NCBI RefSeq assembly: GCF_003182135.1
Contig: NZ_QGTL01000002.1
Coordinates: forward strand, 730,881 to 794,880
Reading direction: 5' to 3'
Source of the DNA: Nocardia neocaledoniensis
GTDB taxonomy: Bacteria; Actinomycetota; Actinomycetes; Mycobacteriales; Mycobacteriaceae
Length of the DNA: 64,000 bases
Positions within the stretch are counted from its first letter, which is position 1, and every line of letters starts with the position of its first letter. Position numbers and translations under genes: made by a program. Below are positions 62,632-64,000 of the stretch, in pieces. Under the pieces are notes generated by a model. That model searched no databases and had not been told where the DNA came from. It saw only the letters and a program-made list of their open reading frames with translations.

Positions 62632-62835
62632 TTAGCTAAAATCGAACCAGTCGTGCTGGTCGAGAAACCTTTCGCCCAACTTGCCCAACAGTCGGCCGAG
62701 CGTAGCGCCGACCATGCTTTCAGCGAAAGCGCGACCTCGCGGGGACGCTGCGGTCGTGGACCGTCCAGCTCGGGCCAGTTCGGTTCGCAGCGGGTGCTGC
62801 GCGTCATCTCGCGCAGGTCTGGTGTTGTCGGCCAT
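62632..62835 (-). CDS. Small hypothetical protein before the HTH-membrane gene
   Basis: A 67-residue basic protein: a disordered start, then a helix with FAESMVGATLGRLLGKLGERFLDQHDWFDF. CGGAAAG lies just before ATG 62835; an in-frame extension to 62907 is unlikely. It is 12 bases upstream of the HTH-membrane protein gene and so in the same operon. Function unknown. Confidence 0.55.
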   Translation of the reverse strand: MADNTRPARDDAQHPLRTELARAGRSTTAASPRGRAFAESMVGATLGRLLGKLGERFLDQHDWFDFS

Positions 62836-63233
62836 GGACTTTCCGATCTGATGGTGGGTGCTGGGACTCCTCCAGCAGAGCGGGACCCGTCGACGACTGT
62901 CGAACATTCCGACCTTCGGGTGACCGTATTAGCCCATTTCATCGGCTATATCTTCGAACTCCGACTCGTCACGAGTCGGAGCCTGCGCTTACCCAACCGC
63001 GCGCCCTCCAGAGCTGCTAGGCAGTGGTTCGAGACTGGTGTTCAGTAGTCGAAGCCGGATCCCTGTTGGGAGGCATGGTCCTGGTCGGTTTCCGGCCCGA
63101 CCGCCAACGCACCGGATAGCAGGGTGCGACACGAATCCGCTCGCTGCCAGGATCCGCGACACTTTTCGACGTCCCGACAGGCTCGGGCGGGCGAGGTCGC
63201 GTTGCTGTTGAAAACTAGTCAATTCTTAGACGC
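62836..63233. other. Gap with one perfect hairpin
   Basis: About 400 bases between the small gene and the Sel1-repeat gene. No frame looks coding. CTCCGACTCG and CGAGTCGGAG (62959-62981, loop TCA) could end the Sel1-repeat transcript. Confidence 0.5.
62959..62981. terminator. Perfect 10-bp hairpin
   Basis: Arms CTCCGACTCG/CGAGTCGGAG with a 3-base loop, 250 bases past the Sel1-repeat stop in the leftward direction. Confidence 0.45.
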
Positions 63234-64000
63234 TCACTGCCCTGACGCGCGTTCGGCTTCAGCGGCGCGCCGGTGCCAAGTTTCGGCCTCGGCCGACTCG
63301 CCGCGCTGCTCAAGCGTTCGTGCGAGGTGGCGCATCGCGAGCACTTCGCCACTCTCGGCGGCGCGGCGGAGCCAGGTTTCGGCTTCGGCCAACTCACCGC
63401 GGTCCTCGAGTAGCCACCCGAGGTTGTACATCGCGAGCGTGTTGCCGTTTTCGGCGGCGCGACGGAGCCAGGTTTCGGCTTCGGCCAACTCACCACGTTC
63501 CATGAGCTTGCATCCGAGGCTGTTCATCGCGAAGTCGCTGCCATCTTCGGCCGCACGGCGCCACCAAACTTCGGCTTCGGCCGACTCGCCACGGTTCTCG
63601 AGTAGCCACCCGAGGTTATGCATCGCAAGCGTGCTGCCGGCCTTGGAAGCACGGCGGTACCAGGTTTCGGCTTCGGCCAACTCACCACGTTCAAGGAGCA
63701 TCCGCGCAAGGCTGTACATCGCGAGCGTAGTGCCGTTTTCGGCGGCGCGACGGAGCCAGGTTTCGGCTTCGGCCAACTCACCACGTTCCATGAGCATCCA
63801 CCCGAGGCTGTTCATCGCGAAGTCGCTGCCATCTTCGGCCGCACGGCGCCACCAAACTTCGGCTTCGGCCGACTCGCCACGGTTCTCGAGTAGCCACCCG
63901 AGGTTATGCATCGCAAGCGTGCTGCCGGCCTTGGAAGCACGGCGGTACCAGGTTTCGGCTTCGGCCAACTCACCACGTTCAAGGAGCATCCGCGCAAGGG
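63234..64000 (-). CDS. Sel1-like/TPR repeat protein, 5' end beyond the window
   Basis: The visible 255 residues are eight 32-residue helical repeats with the pattern RGE-x-AEAE-x-W-x-RRAAE-x-G-x-x-x-AM-x-x-LG, typical of Sel1-like repeats that scaffold protein contacts. The C-terminus is a final repeat ending EAERASGQ at TGA 63234-63236. Repeats three apart are almost identical owing to a 288-bp duplication. In actinobacteria such arrays are often fused to effector or regulator domains at the N-terminus, which is outside the window. Confidence 0.85.
   Translation of the reverse strand, partial: LARMLLERGELAEAETWYRRASKAGSTLAMHNLGWLLENRGESAEAEVWWRRAAEDGSDFAMNSLGWMLMERGELAEAETWLRRAAENGTTLAMYSLARMLLERGELAEAETWYRRASKAGSTLAMHNLGWLLENRGESAEAEVWWRRAAEDGSDFAMNSLGCKLMERGELAEAETWLRRAAENGNTLAMYNLGWLLEDRGELAEAETWLRRAAESGEVLAMRHLARTLEQRGESAEAETWHRRAAEAERASGQ
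63425..64000. repeat. Near-identical 288-bp tandem duplication within the Sel1-repeat gene
   Basis: 63425-63712 and 63713-64000 are in register and differ at only a few bases (for example gcttgcatccg against gcatccacccg). Each copy encodes three 32-residue repeats. Confidence 0.9.

Larger units (their letters stand above)
40572..64000. mobile_element. Integrative and conjugative element in tRNA-Leu (right end not seen)
   Basis: Supported by a tyrosine integrase and excisionase-like gene directly beside the tRNA, type IV secretion genes (VirB2-, VirB6/TrbL-, VirB3-VirB4- and VirD4-like), a replication-relaxation protein, a wall hydrolase, and a DNA methyltransferase. No repeat of the tRNA 3' end was found to the right, so the far boundary is probably outside the window; the 60-64 kb part may belong to the element or to a neighbouring island. 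Confidence 0.75.

Noticed and set aside
59000..64000. Search for the right attachment site as a copy of the tRNA 3' end (ggttcgagtccctg and neighbours)
   Set aside because: No matching repeat was seen by eye, so the element boundary is not placed inside the window.

Overview
The window is high-GC actinobacterial DNA, most likely from Nocardia or a close mycolic-acid relative. The evidence is mycothiol biology (mca, a mycothiol-dependent DinB-like enzyme) and a gene order around mca, a DUF4307 gene, greA, metB, cbs, an SGNH hydrolase and fadA that I recall from the Mycobacterium tuberculosis Rv1074c-Rv1083 neighbourhood, here broken up by inserted genes. All names rest on motif recognition and memory; no search was run.

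Chromosomal part (1-40.5 kb). A compact ethanolamine-use cluster opens the window: aldehyde dehydrogenase, DUF779, permease, EutB, EutC and a lipoprotein HAD phosphatase that may supply ethanolamine from phosphoethanolamine. Next come NUDIX, mca and its small membrane partner, DUF4307, greA and metB. An insert between metB and cbs carries an acyl-CoA dehydrogenase, two related membrane-channel proteins, two TetR regulators with partner enzymes, a luciferase-like monooxygenase and an Erm-type 23S rRNA methyltransferase. The erm-like gene lies behind a WhiB7-style promoter and a 17-codon leader peptide with an Arg-Leu-Arg motif. Then follow cbs, SGNH hydrolase, thiolase, Bax-inhibitor-like protein, an RlmG-like methyltransferase, a run of exported proteins (AMIN-like, DUF6153-like, DUF305, beta-lactamase-fold), a GntR regulator, a Tat-exported cholesterol-oxidase-like enzyme divergent from a TetR gene, small stress-type membrane proteins, and POT and APC transporters.

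Mobile part (40.5 kb to the right edge). An integrative and conjugative element appears to sit in the 3' end of a tRNA-Leu(UAA). It holds a tyrosine integrase, an excisionase-like protein, a leftward operon (sigma-like DNA-binding protein, VirB2-like pilin, TrbL/VirB6-like protein, PrgI-VirB4 fusion) and a rightward operon (degenerate methyltransferase-like protein, DNA methyltransferase, VirD4-like coupling ATPase, replication-relaxation protein, lysozyme plus NlpC/P60 hydrolase, cutinase-fold protein lacking its catalytic serine). The two operons diverge from a 0.5 kb region with two inverted arrays of 11-bp repeats, a candidate origin or master control region. No classical relaxase and no right attachment site were seen.

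The last 5 kb is lower-GC accessory DNA read leftward: small genes, an esterase with a palindromic operator, an HTH-transmembrane protein and a Sel1-repeat protein that runs off the edge and contains a recent 288-bp internal duplication.
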